Shown here: positions 1 to 7,391 of the stretch, one piece after another
Position numbering within the stretch: position 1 is the stretch's first letter
Layout: every line of letters starts with the position of its first letter
NCBI GenBank assembly: GCA_045531405.1
Contig: JAZSDX010000076.1
Location: 30,490-94,489 of the forward strand
Reading direction: 5' to 3'
Source: RGIG4079 sp045531405
GTDB lineage: Bacteria; Bacteroidota; Bacteroidia; Bacteroidales; Muribaculaceae
Length of the DNA: 64,000 nt
Position numbers and translations under genes: made by a program
Notes under the pieces: model-generated
What the model saw: only the letters and a program-made list of their open reading frames with translations
Databases searched by the model: none
Told to the model about the DNA's origin: nothing

Positions 1-1
1 C

Positions 2-1129
2 AATTCACACAACCTATCATATTATGATGATATAATCTTAAGCCTAAATAATGCAATTATTTCGTCTTCAATTTATAAAGATTACCTCAAAAGTCAGCAT
101 CCAACCATTGATGATGATGTAAAATTTTGGAGCGTTGTAATTAAGTCTATTATTATTAAAAATAATCTTTTCATTGAAGCTTCTCGCAAAAATGATTTAT
201 TTACCATAAATGGTTTTGAAGCGGGATGTACGATGGTTATAAACACTCTCAATGAAATAAACGACAACAAGACATCTTTATACAATGCAAAAAACGCATT
301 AACCACATCATTAAATAAATCTTATGAGCTCTATTTTTGCATTTTCAATTTAATGATTGGATTAACAAACCTTCAAACTCAACAAATTGAAGCAGCTAAG
401 AATAAACATCTTCCATCTGTCGAGGATCTAAATCCTAATACTCGATTTATTGACAACAAATTCATCAATGAAATTAAAATAAACTCTAATTTTGAGGAAG
501 GTTTATCTAAAACATCTATTAATTGGATTGATGAACCCATTTTACTACAAAACATTCTCAATTCAATAATTTCATCTGACATATATACAAAATATATGTC
601 AAAACCAACGAATAGTATTGCTGATGATTGTGAATTTTGGAAAAATATCTTAAAAAATATCATATTCAATAATGATGATTTTAATGAGTTATTAGAATCA
701 AAATCAGCTTATTGGAATGACGATTTACATATTATTGGAACTTTCGTATTCAAAACCATTAAACAATATGCTAATAATCCAGGTGTGGAATTATTGCCTA
801 TTAAACAATATAAAGACATCGAAGATTCTCAATTTGGCTTAATCCTTTTTGATGAAACAATCAAGAATTTTGAATTATACCAAAGTTATATCAATAAATT
901 TATTTGTAAACATTGGGACTTTGATAGATTGGCATTTATGGACATTGTTGTAATGACAACTGCGATTGCAGAAATGATTAAATTCCCATTGATTCCAATT
1001 CCCGTTACTCTAAATGAATATATTGAGATTGCAAATAGTTATAGCACGGCAAAAAGCGGACAATTTATCAACGGAATCTTGTATTCTGTAATAAATTTCT
1101 TAAAAAGCGAAGGACTCTTGAACAAATAA
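2..1129 (+). CDS. nusB: Transcription antitermination factor NusB, 5' end outside the window
   Basis: The frame is open from base 2, so the start lies to the left; 375 residues are visible. The C-terminal ~100 residues carry the NusB core (DRLAFMDIVVM, then VTLNEYIEIANSYSTAKSGQ and FINGILY), the RNA- and NusE-binding helical domain that acts in rRNA antitermination. Ordinary NusB is about 140 residues and Bacteroides forms about 300, so this one is long. The extra part resembles an internal segment of the same protein: SSIYKDYL...DDVKFW near bases 60-150 matches SDIYTKYM...DDCEFW near 570-640. yajC follows 57 bp later. Identity is sure; the true length is not visible. Confidence 0.93.
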   Translation, partial: NSHNLSYYDDIILSLNNAIISSSIYKDYLKSQHPTIDDDVKFWSVVIKSIIIKNNLFIEASRKNDLFTINGFEAGCTMVINTLNEINDNKTSLYNAKNALTTSLNKSYELYFCIFNLMIGLTNLQTQQIEAAKNKHLPSVEDLNPNTRFIDNKFINEIKINSNFEEGLSKTSINWIDEPILLQNILNSIISSDIYTKYMSKPTNSIADDCEFWKNILKNIIFNNDDFNELLESKSAYWNDDLHIIGTFVFKTIKQYANNPGVELLPIKQYKDIEDSQFGLILFDETIKNFELYQSYINKFICKHWDFDRLAFMDIVVMTTAIAEMIKFPLIPIPVTLNEYIEIANSYSTAKSGQFINGILYSVINFLKSEGLLNK

Positions 1130-1186
1130 TCAACAAAAACTATTATTTTTGTATAAGTTTATTCAATCAATAAATATATATAAATT

Positions 1187-1516
1187 ATGCTTACAAATTT
1201 GATTTCATTACAAACTGCCCCTACAAATGATTGGTCTGGCATCATTATGATTGTTGCATTAGTTGCAATTTTCTATTTTTTCATGATACGTCCCCAACAA
1301 AAACGACAAAAAGAAATTCGCAAATTTCGAGAAAACTTAAAAGTAGGAGACAAAGTCATTACTGCTGGAGGAATTTATGGTAAAATTCGCAATGTAAATG
1401 ACACAACATTCCAAATTGAGATTGCCGAAGGAGTTAAAATTATAATTGATAAAGGATCGGTTTATCCATCTGCTGCAGATGCCGCACAAGAAACAAATAA
1501 CGACGTCCAAAAATAA
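1187..1516 (+). CDS. yajC: Preprotein translocase subunit YajC
   Basis: A 109-residue inner-membrane protein of the SecDF-YajC accessory complex of the Sec translocon. One membrane segment lies at about residues 17-36 (SGIIMIVALVAIFYFFMIRP), followed by the family's PQQKRQKEIRKF basic stretch and a compact cytoplasmic domain with KVGDKVITAGGIYGKI. Length and architecture are typical. It lies between nusB and the YbbR-like gene, an order common in Bacteroidetes. A hairpin after its stop (1544-1570) may limit readthrough. Confidence 0.95.
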   Translation: MLTNLISLQTAPTNDWSGIIMIVALVAIFYFFMIRPQQKRQKEIRKFRENLKVGDKVITAGGIYGKIRNVNDTTFQIEIAEGVKIIIDKGSVYPSAADAAQETNNDVQK

Positions 1517-1543
1517 TTATAATCCTGCGATCTAATAATTTAA

Positions 1544-1570
1544 GAGCCTATTCAATTCTTGAGTAGGCTC
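1544..1570 (+). terminator. Hairpin after yajC
   Basis: GAGCCTA (1544-1550) pairs perfectly with TAGGCTC (1564-1570) across a 13-nt loop, just past the yajC stop. There is no clean T-run, only ATTATA, so it may be a weak terminator or an attenuator before the YbbR-like gene. Confidence 0.5.
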
Positions 1571-1585
1571 ATTATACATAATTAT

Positions 1586-2551
1586 ATGAATATAAATAAC
1601 CACATTAAAAATATTCGCAGTGAACTACGAAGTGCAAGAGGTCAAAAATTCTTGCAATTTACACTATTTATTTTTATTTCATTTATATTTTGGTTTGCAC
1701 TAACCTTAAATGAAGAATTTAGACATGAAATAACATATCCTATTAAAGTCTCAAATACCCCTGATAGTATTACCCTTATATCCAATGTCCCTAATTCTAT
1801 TAAAATAAATATATCTGCAAAAGGATATTTATTTCTTAAAAACAAACTAAAACCCAATCAAATTTTTAATATTGATTTTTCTAAATATCGAAACAATAGA
1901 AATTGTTTACAACTTGGCAATTCTGAATTACAAGAAATAACTCGAGATATATTTGGGACAAACAATCAAATCAATTCATTTTCAATTGATTCAATAAATA
2001 TATTTTATACAAATAAACCTGGCAAAATTGTAGCATTAAAAATCAATGCGACCCCAATCGTTGAAAGTCGTTATATCATTAACTCCCCCATAAAATCTAA
2101 TCTCGATAAAGTTGCATTATATTCTATTGACAACATCCCCGACAGCATTCTTTCTGTTGAAACAGAACATATTACATGCGACAATCTCAACTCAACCACT
2201 ATCATCAAAGCAAAAGTTATTGCTCCTAAAGGCATTCGAGTAATACCTGATTCTGTAGATATTACGATTCCCGTAGAGCCTCTTATTTCTAAAAGGAGAG
2301 TAATAAATATTGATATTATAAATTCTCCTGAGGATTGTAGGTTAATAATTTTTCCTTCACAGGTTGAAATAAATTATCTTATTCCTAAAAGTCTTTTCAA
2401 TAAAGAGGTGAAATATATAAAAGCTTCTGTTGACTATAACGATATATCTCAACATGCTAACAAATTACCAATTTATATGTCAGATATACCAAGTAATTAC
2501 CGAAGTGTAACATGCTCAGTTGATAGCGTTGAATATATTATAGAACAATGA
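1586..2551 (+). CDS. YbbR/CdaR-like domain protein
   Basis: A 321-residue protein starting at ATG 1586. A TTG nine codons upstream would lie inside the yajC hairpin, so it was not used. One N-terminal membrane anchor (FTLFIFISFIFWFALTLN) is followed by an extracytoplasmic region of repeated beta-rich units of the YbbR type, such as YPIKVSNTP and VDITIPVEP. In Firmicutes, YbbR (CdaR) regulates the diadenylate cyclase CdaA; no cyclase gene is seen here, so that role is not supported for this copy. It overlaps coaE by 4 bp (ATGA), implying coupled translation. The nusB-yajC-ybbR-coaE order supports the family call. Confidence 0.75.
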   Translation: MNINNHIKNIRSELRSARGQKFLQFTLFIFISFIFWFALTLNEEFRHEITYPIKVSNTPDSITLISNVPNSIKINISAKGYLFLKNKLKPNQIFNIDFSKYRNNRNCLQLGNSELQEITRDIFGTNNQINSFSIDSINIFYTNKPGKIVALKINATPIVESRYIINSPIKSNLDKVALYSIDNIPDSILSVETEHITCDNLNSTTIIKAKVIAPKGIRVIPDSVDITIPVEPLISKRRVINIDIINSPEDCRLIIFPSQVEINYLIPKSLFNKEVKYIKASVDYNDISQHANKLPIYMSDIPSNYRSVTCSVDSVEYIIEQ

Positions 2552-3126
2552 AGCAAAAACTTATAGCCATCACAGGAGGTATTGGTAGTGGAAAGTCTGT
2601 CATCTCCAAAATTCTTAAAATTTTGGGATATAATATTTATGATTGTGATACGAATGCCAAAATTTTAATGGACAATAGTCCTGAGATTAAAAAAGAGCTA
2701 TTTTGCAACATATCTCCAACAGTAATTAAGCCAAATGGTGACATTGATAGAGTAGAACTTGCTAATATTGTTTTTAACAATAACACTCTTCTTGAAAGAC
2801 TAAATTCCATTGTCCATTCTGCTGTAGAAAAAGATATACAAAGGTGGACTATACAACATAAATCGCAAACACCTCTATTTATTGAAACCGCAATTCTTTA
2901 TCAAAGTGGATTAAATCGCATTGTAAATGAGGTTTGGGATATCTATGCACCCCAAGATATTAGAATTAAGCGAGTAATGTCACGAAATAATTTTACAGTC
3001 GAACAAGTTTTATCTCGAATAAAATCACAACAAATACACATTGCAAATCCCCATAAAAACACCATACACATCACAAACGACAATTTCACAATGCTTCTTC
3101 CTCAAATACTACAACTCATCAATTAA
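2548..3126 (+). CDS. coaE: Dephospho-CoA kinase
   Basis: A 192-residue cytoplasmic P-loop kinase that phosphorylates the ribose 3' hydroxyl of dephospho-CoA, the last step of coenzyme A synthesis. The Walker A motif GGIGSGKS lies at residues 10-17, followed by DCDTNAK (substrate-binding Asp region), FIETAILYQSG in the CoA-binding domain, and IKRVMSRNN in the lid. Length is normal. It overlaps the upstream YbbR-like gene by 4 bp and runs convergently 18 bp into the 3' end of the amidase gene on the other strand. Confidence 0.96.
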   Translation: MKQKLIAITGGIGSGKSVISKILKILGYNIYDCDTNAKILMDNSPEIKKELFCNISPTVIKPNGDIDRVELANIVFNNNTLLERLNSIVHSAVEKDIQRWTIQHKSQTPLFIETAILYQSGLNRIVNEVWDIYAPQDIRIKRVMSRNNFTVEQVLSRIKSQQIHIANPHKNTIHITNDNFTMLLPQILQLIN

Positions 3127-3909
3127 CTTAAATGTATCTGCTTCCATGTTAATTGCATATTGTTCTCGATAAAGCCCCAGTTGTTTTTTATCTAAAATTG
3201 CATATGCAATTTTTGAAGACTTATTTGATGCCTTTGAAATTATATCCCCATTATAATTAACTACAATGGAACTATTATAATTTCCAACATCATCTACTCC
3301 TGAACGATTTGCTCCAACTACATAATATTGATTTTCTATTGCTCTTGCTATTAATAGATGTTCCCAAATATTTTCTCTTTCTTTCGGCCAATTTGCAGGG
3401 ACTAACATCAAATCTATTTTATTTTTCACATTTCTGCACCATACTGGGAAATATATATCAAAGCACACCAACATTGATATATTCCACCCTCTATATCTAA
3501 TAATCGGAGATTGCTCTTTCCCTCGAGCATAACATTTTTCTTCTGAATTTGATGAATTTAAGTGCCTTTTATCATAATATGTTATTTCGCCCGTTGGTTC
3601 AACAAAAAACGCTCGATTACAATAGGTTAATCCTTCTTTTGCTAAATAACTTCCACATATCGCAACTCCAAAAAATTGAGCCCAACGAATCAAATTAACT
3701 ATAGACGCTCCACTTTCAGTTTCTGACATTTCATAAAGGTGTTCTGTCGTTGAGACAAAGCCAGTGCTAAAAAGCTCAGGTAATACAACAACATCGGTAT
3801 CCGGATCTATTTTACTTAAATGTTCTGCAACTGTGATAATATTATCTTCTTTATCACCCCAAGTTATATCATGTGATATTATTGCAACTTTTAATTGAGT
3901 ATATGACAT
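3109..3909 (-). CDS. Nitrilase-superfamily carbon-nitrogen hydrolase (omega-amidase type)
   Basis: A 266-residue cytosolic hydrolase with the full Glu-Lys-Cys catalytic set: E45 in LPELFSTGF, K114 in YYDKRHL and C149 in LVCFDIYFP. The context PELFSTGF and CFDIYFPVW fits the YafV/omega-amidase branch, which deamidates alpha-keto-glutaramate or alpha-keto-succinamate, often as metabolite repair. The substrate is inferred, not shown. It is the last gene of the thrA-led cluster, 10 bp after the acyltransferase gene, and its 3' end overlaps convergent coaE by 18 bp. Confidence 0.88.
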   Translation of the reverse strand: MSYTQLKVAIISHDITWGDKEDNIITVAEHLSKIDPDTDVVVLPELFSTGFVSTTEHLYEMSETESGASIVNLIRWAQFFGVAICGSYLAKEGLTYCNRAFFVEPTGEITYYDKRHLNSSNSEEKCYARGKEQSPIIRYRGWNISMLVCFDIYFPVWCRNVKNKIDLMLVPANWPKERENIWEHLLIARAIENQYYVVGANRSGVDDVGNYNSSIVVNYNGDIISKASNKSSKIAYAILDKKQLGLYREQYAINMEADTFKLIDEL

Positions 3910-3919
3910 TCTAATAATT

Positions 3920-4462
3920 TTAATCTGTACAAAATTTCTCTGGATAATATGCTTTTGCGTCTTTATAATATTTTTTTATTCTACACATATCATCCTCAAC
4001 GTTATCTGTTACAAAAAATTCGTCTTTTACATAGATATATCGATTCTTAAAATCAAATTTTCCCAATAAAATTGGTATATTAGCCCCCTTTGCTATACGC
4101 AAAAAGCCAGTCCGCCATTGGCTAACTCGTTTTCTTGTACCCTCAGGAGTTATAGCCAAACAAAGATTATCTGATTTATTAAACTTAGTAATTAGTACAT
4201 CAACTAAAGATGAGCCTCGTTTCTTGGGGACCGGGATTCCACCTATTATTCTAAATACAAATCCTAATGGAAAAAAGAACCAAGATTCTTTCATTAAGAA
4301 TCCGGCTTTCCGCCCAATTGACAAATATGCTAATTTCCCAAGAATAAAATCCCAATTGCTTGTATGTGGAGCGACACATATTATGCATTTAGGATAGTTG
4401 GGGGCTGTAACAACTACATGCCACCCAGCTATCCTCAAAATCCATTTTGCCAATAACTTCAT
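3920..4462 (-). CDS. PlsC-like 1-acyl-glycerol-3-phosphate acyltransferase family protein
   Basis: A short (180-residue) glycerophospholipid acyltransferase-fold protein. The catalytic HX4D motif is HTSNWD (H33, D38), the acceptor-binding motif is TPEGTR (105-110), and IPILLG near 129-134 matches block IV. Classical PlsC is about 240 residues and carries HX4D further in; this compact form is common in Bacteroidetes and may act on another lyso- or ornithine-lipid acceptor. Four bp separate it from the upstream small gene, so it is co-transcribed with the threonine genes. Confidence 0.82.
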   Translation of the reverse strand: MKLLAKWILRIAGWHVVVTAPNYPKCIICVAPHTSNWDFILGKLAYLSIGRKAGFLMKESWFFFPLGFVFRIIGGIPVPKKRGSSLVDVLITKFNKSDNLCLAITPEGTRKRVSQWRTGFLRIAKGANIPILLGKFDFKNRYIYVKDEFFVTDNVEDDMCRIKKYYKDAKAYYPEKFCTD

Positions 4463-4466
4463 TAAG

Positions 4467-4829
4467 TTATCGATTTAATGCTTTTTTATTTGCATCTTTC
4501 TGTGCTTGAGGCAAAAGTACATTCATTGAATTTACCACGTCTTGCACCTTTTGATAAAATTCGTTTCTCAATGTTTTATATGCTTTATGAAAATATTTTG
4601 CTCGCGCGATAGAATACACATGCGAATTTTCAAAATCTCTTGCCACTTTATCAAACGAAAAAGAAATCTTTTTAAGTGTCTCGGTTTGCAATGAAGCTAT
4701 TTCAAAAATTATATCTTGCAATTTATTAACGTCAATACCTTCTACCGATTTCATTGCTAATATGCATTCTCCGGCTAAATCACCACATGCATATCTAATT
4801 TGCTTTTTTAATAATCTTTTGTTTGCCAT
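4467..4829 (-). CDS. Conserved hypothetical protein, 120 aa
   Basis: A small, soluble, predicted all-helical protein, basic at both ends (MANKRLLKKQIR at the start, KDANKKALNR at the end), with no signal peptide or membrane segment. I recognise the N-terminal pattern KKQIRYACGDLAGECI as a type seen in Bacteroidales hypothetical proteins but know no function. It lies 16 bp after thrC and 4 bp before the acyltransferase gene, so it is probably transcribed in the thr cluster. The two cysteines (in ACGDL and GECI) are spaced too irregularly to argue for a metal site. Confidence 0.8.
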   Translation of the reverse strand: MANKRLLKKQIRYACGDLAGECILAMKSVEGIDVNKLQDIIFEIASLQTETLKKISFSFDKVARDFENSHVYSIARAKYFHKAYKTLRNEFYQKVQDVVNSMNVLLPQAQKDANKKALNR

Positions 4830-4845
4830 AATAATTTATTTTAGA

Positions 4846-6150
4846 TTATAAAGACATTAAATATTTTTTAAATGAAGAAAACGAAGAAGAAAGTTTAATT
4901 GTTGATTTTGTTCCTTTCATAAAAGCTGCTAACTTCAATGGTATTTCAACATCATCTTCAACTATTTTCTCTACTGTATCCTTAAACTTAGCCGGATGAG
5001 CTGTTTCAAGGAATACTCCTATTTCATTTTCTTTCAACCCTTCCAACAAACTTCGATAACCGACTGCACCATGAGGATCTAACAAATAGCCGGTTACATT
5101 ATAAGTCTCTTTTAATGTTTCTGCAATTTGTTCATCAGTATATGTGCATCCTGATATTTCTTTAGAAATTGCTTCATGAGAATTTCCATACAAGTCCAAA
5201 ATTCGAGCAAAATTAGAAGGAGCGCCTACATCCATTGCATTTGCAATTGTAGCAATAGATGGACGAGGATTGTATTCTCCACTCAACAAATATTGATAGA
5301 ATATATCATTTCTATTGTTTGCAGCAATAAAACGCTTGATAGGGAGCCCCATTCGCTTACCTATTAATCCGGCTGTTATATTTCCAAAATTTCCACTTGG
5401 AACCGACACAACAATATCATCTAATGATTTCCCCATTTTTGCCAATTGTGCGTAAGCATAAAAATAATAAAACATTTGAGGCAAGAAACGAGCCACATTT
5501 ATAGAATTGGCCGATGTTAATTGTAATTTTTCATTCAGTTCCGCATCCATAAAAGCATTTTTAACTAATGCCTGGCAATCATCAAATGTTCCCGAGATTT
5601 CAAGCGCTGTAATATTTTTACCTAATGTTGTAAATTGTGCTTCTTGAATTTTACTTACTTTTCCTTTAGGATATAAAACAAATACTTTTACTCCGGGAAC
5701 ACCAAGAAATCCATTAGCCACAGCACTTCCGGTATCTCCCGAAGTTGCAACCAACACATTTACATCTTTTGTCCCATTTTTTTTATTAAAATAGCCCAAC
5801 AATCGTGCCATAAATCGAGCACCAACATCTTTGAATGCTAATGTAGGCCCATGAAACAATTCTAAACTATATTTATTATCTGCTACATGAACCAATGGTA
5901 TATCAAAATTCAAAGTATCATTAACAATATTCTTAAGTGTTTCTGATTCAATGTCATCTCCAAACAGAGTATTAGCCACAACAAATGCTATATCTTGGAG
6001 AGACATTTCTCCTATATTATTAAAAAAAGCCTTAGGAATAGTAGGAATACGCTCTGGCATATACAACCCTTTATCGGGAGCCAATCCTTTAACTACAACT
6101 TCTTGAAGTGAAGCTTTCGGGGCATTACCACTTGTACTATAATATTGCAT
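4846..6150 (-). CDS. thrC: Threonine synthase
   Basis: A 434-residue PLP enzyme converting O-phosphohomoserine to threonine. The PLP lysine is K107 in GPTLAFKDVGARF. The phosphate-binding stretch ATSGDTGSAVANGF and the later VPSGNFGN are both present, and the N-terminus (YYSTSGNAP) is typical of the longer class II/E. coli-type enzyme. It lies 14 bp after the ApgM-type gene, which fits a pathway of thrA product to kinase to ThrC. Length and motifs are complete. Confidence 0.96.
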   Translation of the reverse strand: MQYYSTSGNAPKASLQEVVVKGLAPDKGLYMPERIPTIPKAFFNNIGEMSLQDIAFVVANTLFGDDIESETLKNIVNDTLNFDIPLVHVADNKYSLELFHGPTLAFKDVGARFMARLLGYFNKKNGTKDVNVLVATSGDTGSAVANGFLGVPGVKVFVLYPKGKVSKIQEAQFTTLGKNITALEISGTFDDCQALVKNAFMDAELNEKLQLTSANSINVARFLPQMFYYFYAYAQLAKMGKSLDDIVVSVPSGNFGNITAGLIGKRMGLPIKRFIAANNRNDIFYQYLLSGEYNPRPSIATIANAMDVGAPSNFARILDLYGNSHEAISKEISGCTYTDEQIAETLKETYNVTGYLLDPHGAVGYRSLLEGLKENEIGVFLETAHPAKFKDTVEKIVEDDVEIPLKLAAFMKGTKSTIKLSSSFSSFKKYLMSL

Positions 6151-6164
6151 TTTATGTTAAGTTA

Positions 6165-7376
6165 TTAATTTATAATCAGTTTTTTAATAAATTCATCACC
6201 TTTTAGTTGATAGTAGCAACCTTTTTTTGCCGATAATTCATCGAACTTTTCCACACCATCAGCATCAATACCTTTATAATAAATTAAAAAAGGTACGGCA
6301 TCTGCCGTATGTGTGCGTAATCGACATGGAGTAGGGTGGTCGGGGAGTACTGCTATTGCCACATCTTCATTAATCTCACTTAATGCGTCAATCAATGGTC
6401 GTAACACTCTGCTATCTAAATATTCTATTGTTTTTATCTTAAGAGCTACATCTCCTTCATGTCCTGCTTCATCACTTGCTTCTATGTGTAAAAAAACAAA
6501 GTCTGCATCACCTTTAAATACATTTATCGCAGCTTCAGTCTTTCCTTCATAATTTGTATCATACAATCCGGTAGCACCATCAACGATTATCGGCTCTAAT
6601 CCGGCATATACACCAATACCCCTTATCAAATCAACTGCCGAAATAACAACACCTTTTTTTATTCCATAAAGTTCTTGCATTGTTTGCATTGATGGCTTAT
6701 AACCAGGCGACCATGGCCAAATACTATTTGCAGGATCTTTGCCCTCTGACACCCGTTTTATATTTATAGGGTGTTTTGATAGCAACTCCTGTGATTCTAA
6801 TATTAAGTCATTAATCAAATCAGCAGTGGCATTAGCCTCCTCAGTTTGTGATTTAATCAATACATCATTAAATGGTATTCCTGGAACATCATGTGGAGGA
6901 GTACATAATATTCGTTTATCGGCATTTTTTATTTTCAACAAATGACGATATGATATACCTGGATAAAACGAAATCATATCATTGCCAAGTTCCTCTTGCA
7001 AATAATTGATAAGTTCGATAGCTTCCTCATTTGAAATATGTCCGGCCGAATGGTTTTTAATTTTGCCATTTTCTATACAAATGAGATTACATCGCATTGC
7101 CATTTCATTCTGGTAAATATCAATACCCATACTTGCTGCTTCAAGCGAACCACGTCCTTCAAAAACTTTTGCCACATCATAACCTAATACTGATAGATTT
7201 GCAATCTCACTTCCAGGATGGAAACCGGCTGGAATAGTTTCTAATGTTCCAACTTTCCCATATTTGGCAAGAAAATCCATCGATGGAGTTGATGCGACTT
7301 GAAGGGGAGTCTTTCCCCCTAACTCATCAATAGGCTCATCAGCCATTCCATCACCAAGAACTATTATATATTTCAT
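6165..7376 (-). CDS. ApgM-type phosphoglycerate mutase family protein, probable homoserine kinase
   Basis: A 403-residue alkaline-phosphatase-superfamily protein of the archaeal-type cofactor-independent phosphoglycerate mutase family. Visible are the N-terminal metal site (IIVLGDGMAD), the likely nucleophile S56 in HPGSEIANL, and the second metal cluster EASDEAGHEGD...LPDHPTPC. It sits between thrA and thrC, 15 and 14 bp away, and no ThrB-type GHMP kinase is present. The family includes a branch annotated as proposed homoserine kinase (TIGR02535) for exactly this context, so the call is homoserine phosphorylation, not glycolysis. The reaction is inferred from context. Confidence 0.85.
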   Translation of the reverse strand: MKYIIVLGDGMADEPIDELGGKTPLQVASTPSMDFLAKYGKVGTLETIPAGFHPGSEIANLSVLGYDVAKVFEGRGSLEAASMGIDIYQNEMAMRCNLICIENGKIKNHSAGHISNEEAIELINYLQEELGNDMISFYPGISYRHLLKIKNADKRILCTPPHDVPGIPFNDVLIKSQTEEANATADLINDLILESQELLSKHPINIKRVSEGKDPANSIWPWSPGYKPSMQTMQELYGIKKGVVISAVDLIRGIGVYAGLEPIIVDGATGLYDTNYEGKTEAAINVFKGDADFVFLHIEASDEAGHEGDVALKIKTIEYLDSRVLRPLIDALSEINEDVAIAVLPDHPTPCRLRTHTADAVPFLIYYKGIDADGVEKFDELSAKKGCYYQLKGDEFIKKLIIN

Positions 7377-7391
7377 ATTCTATCCGTGTTA

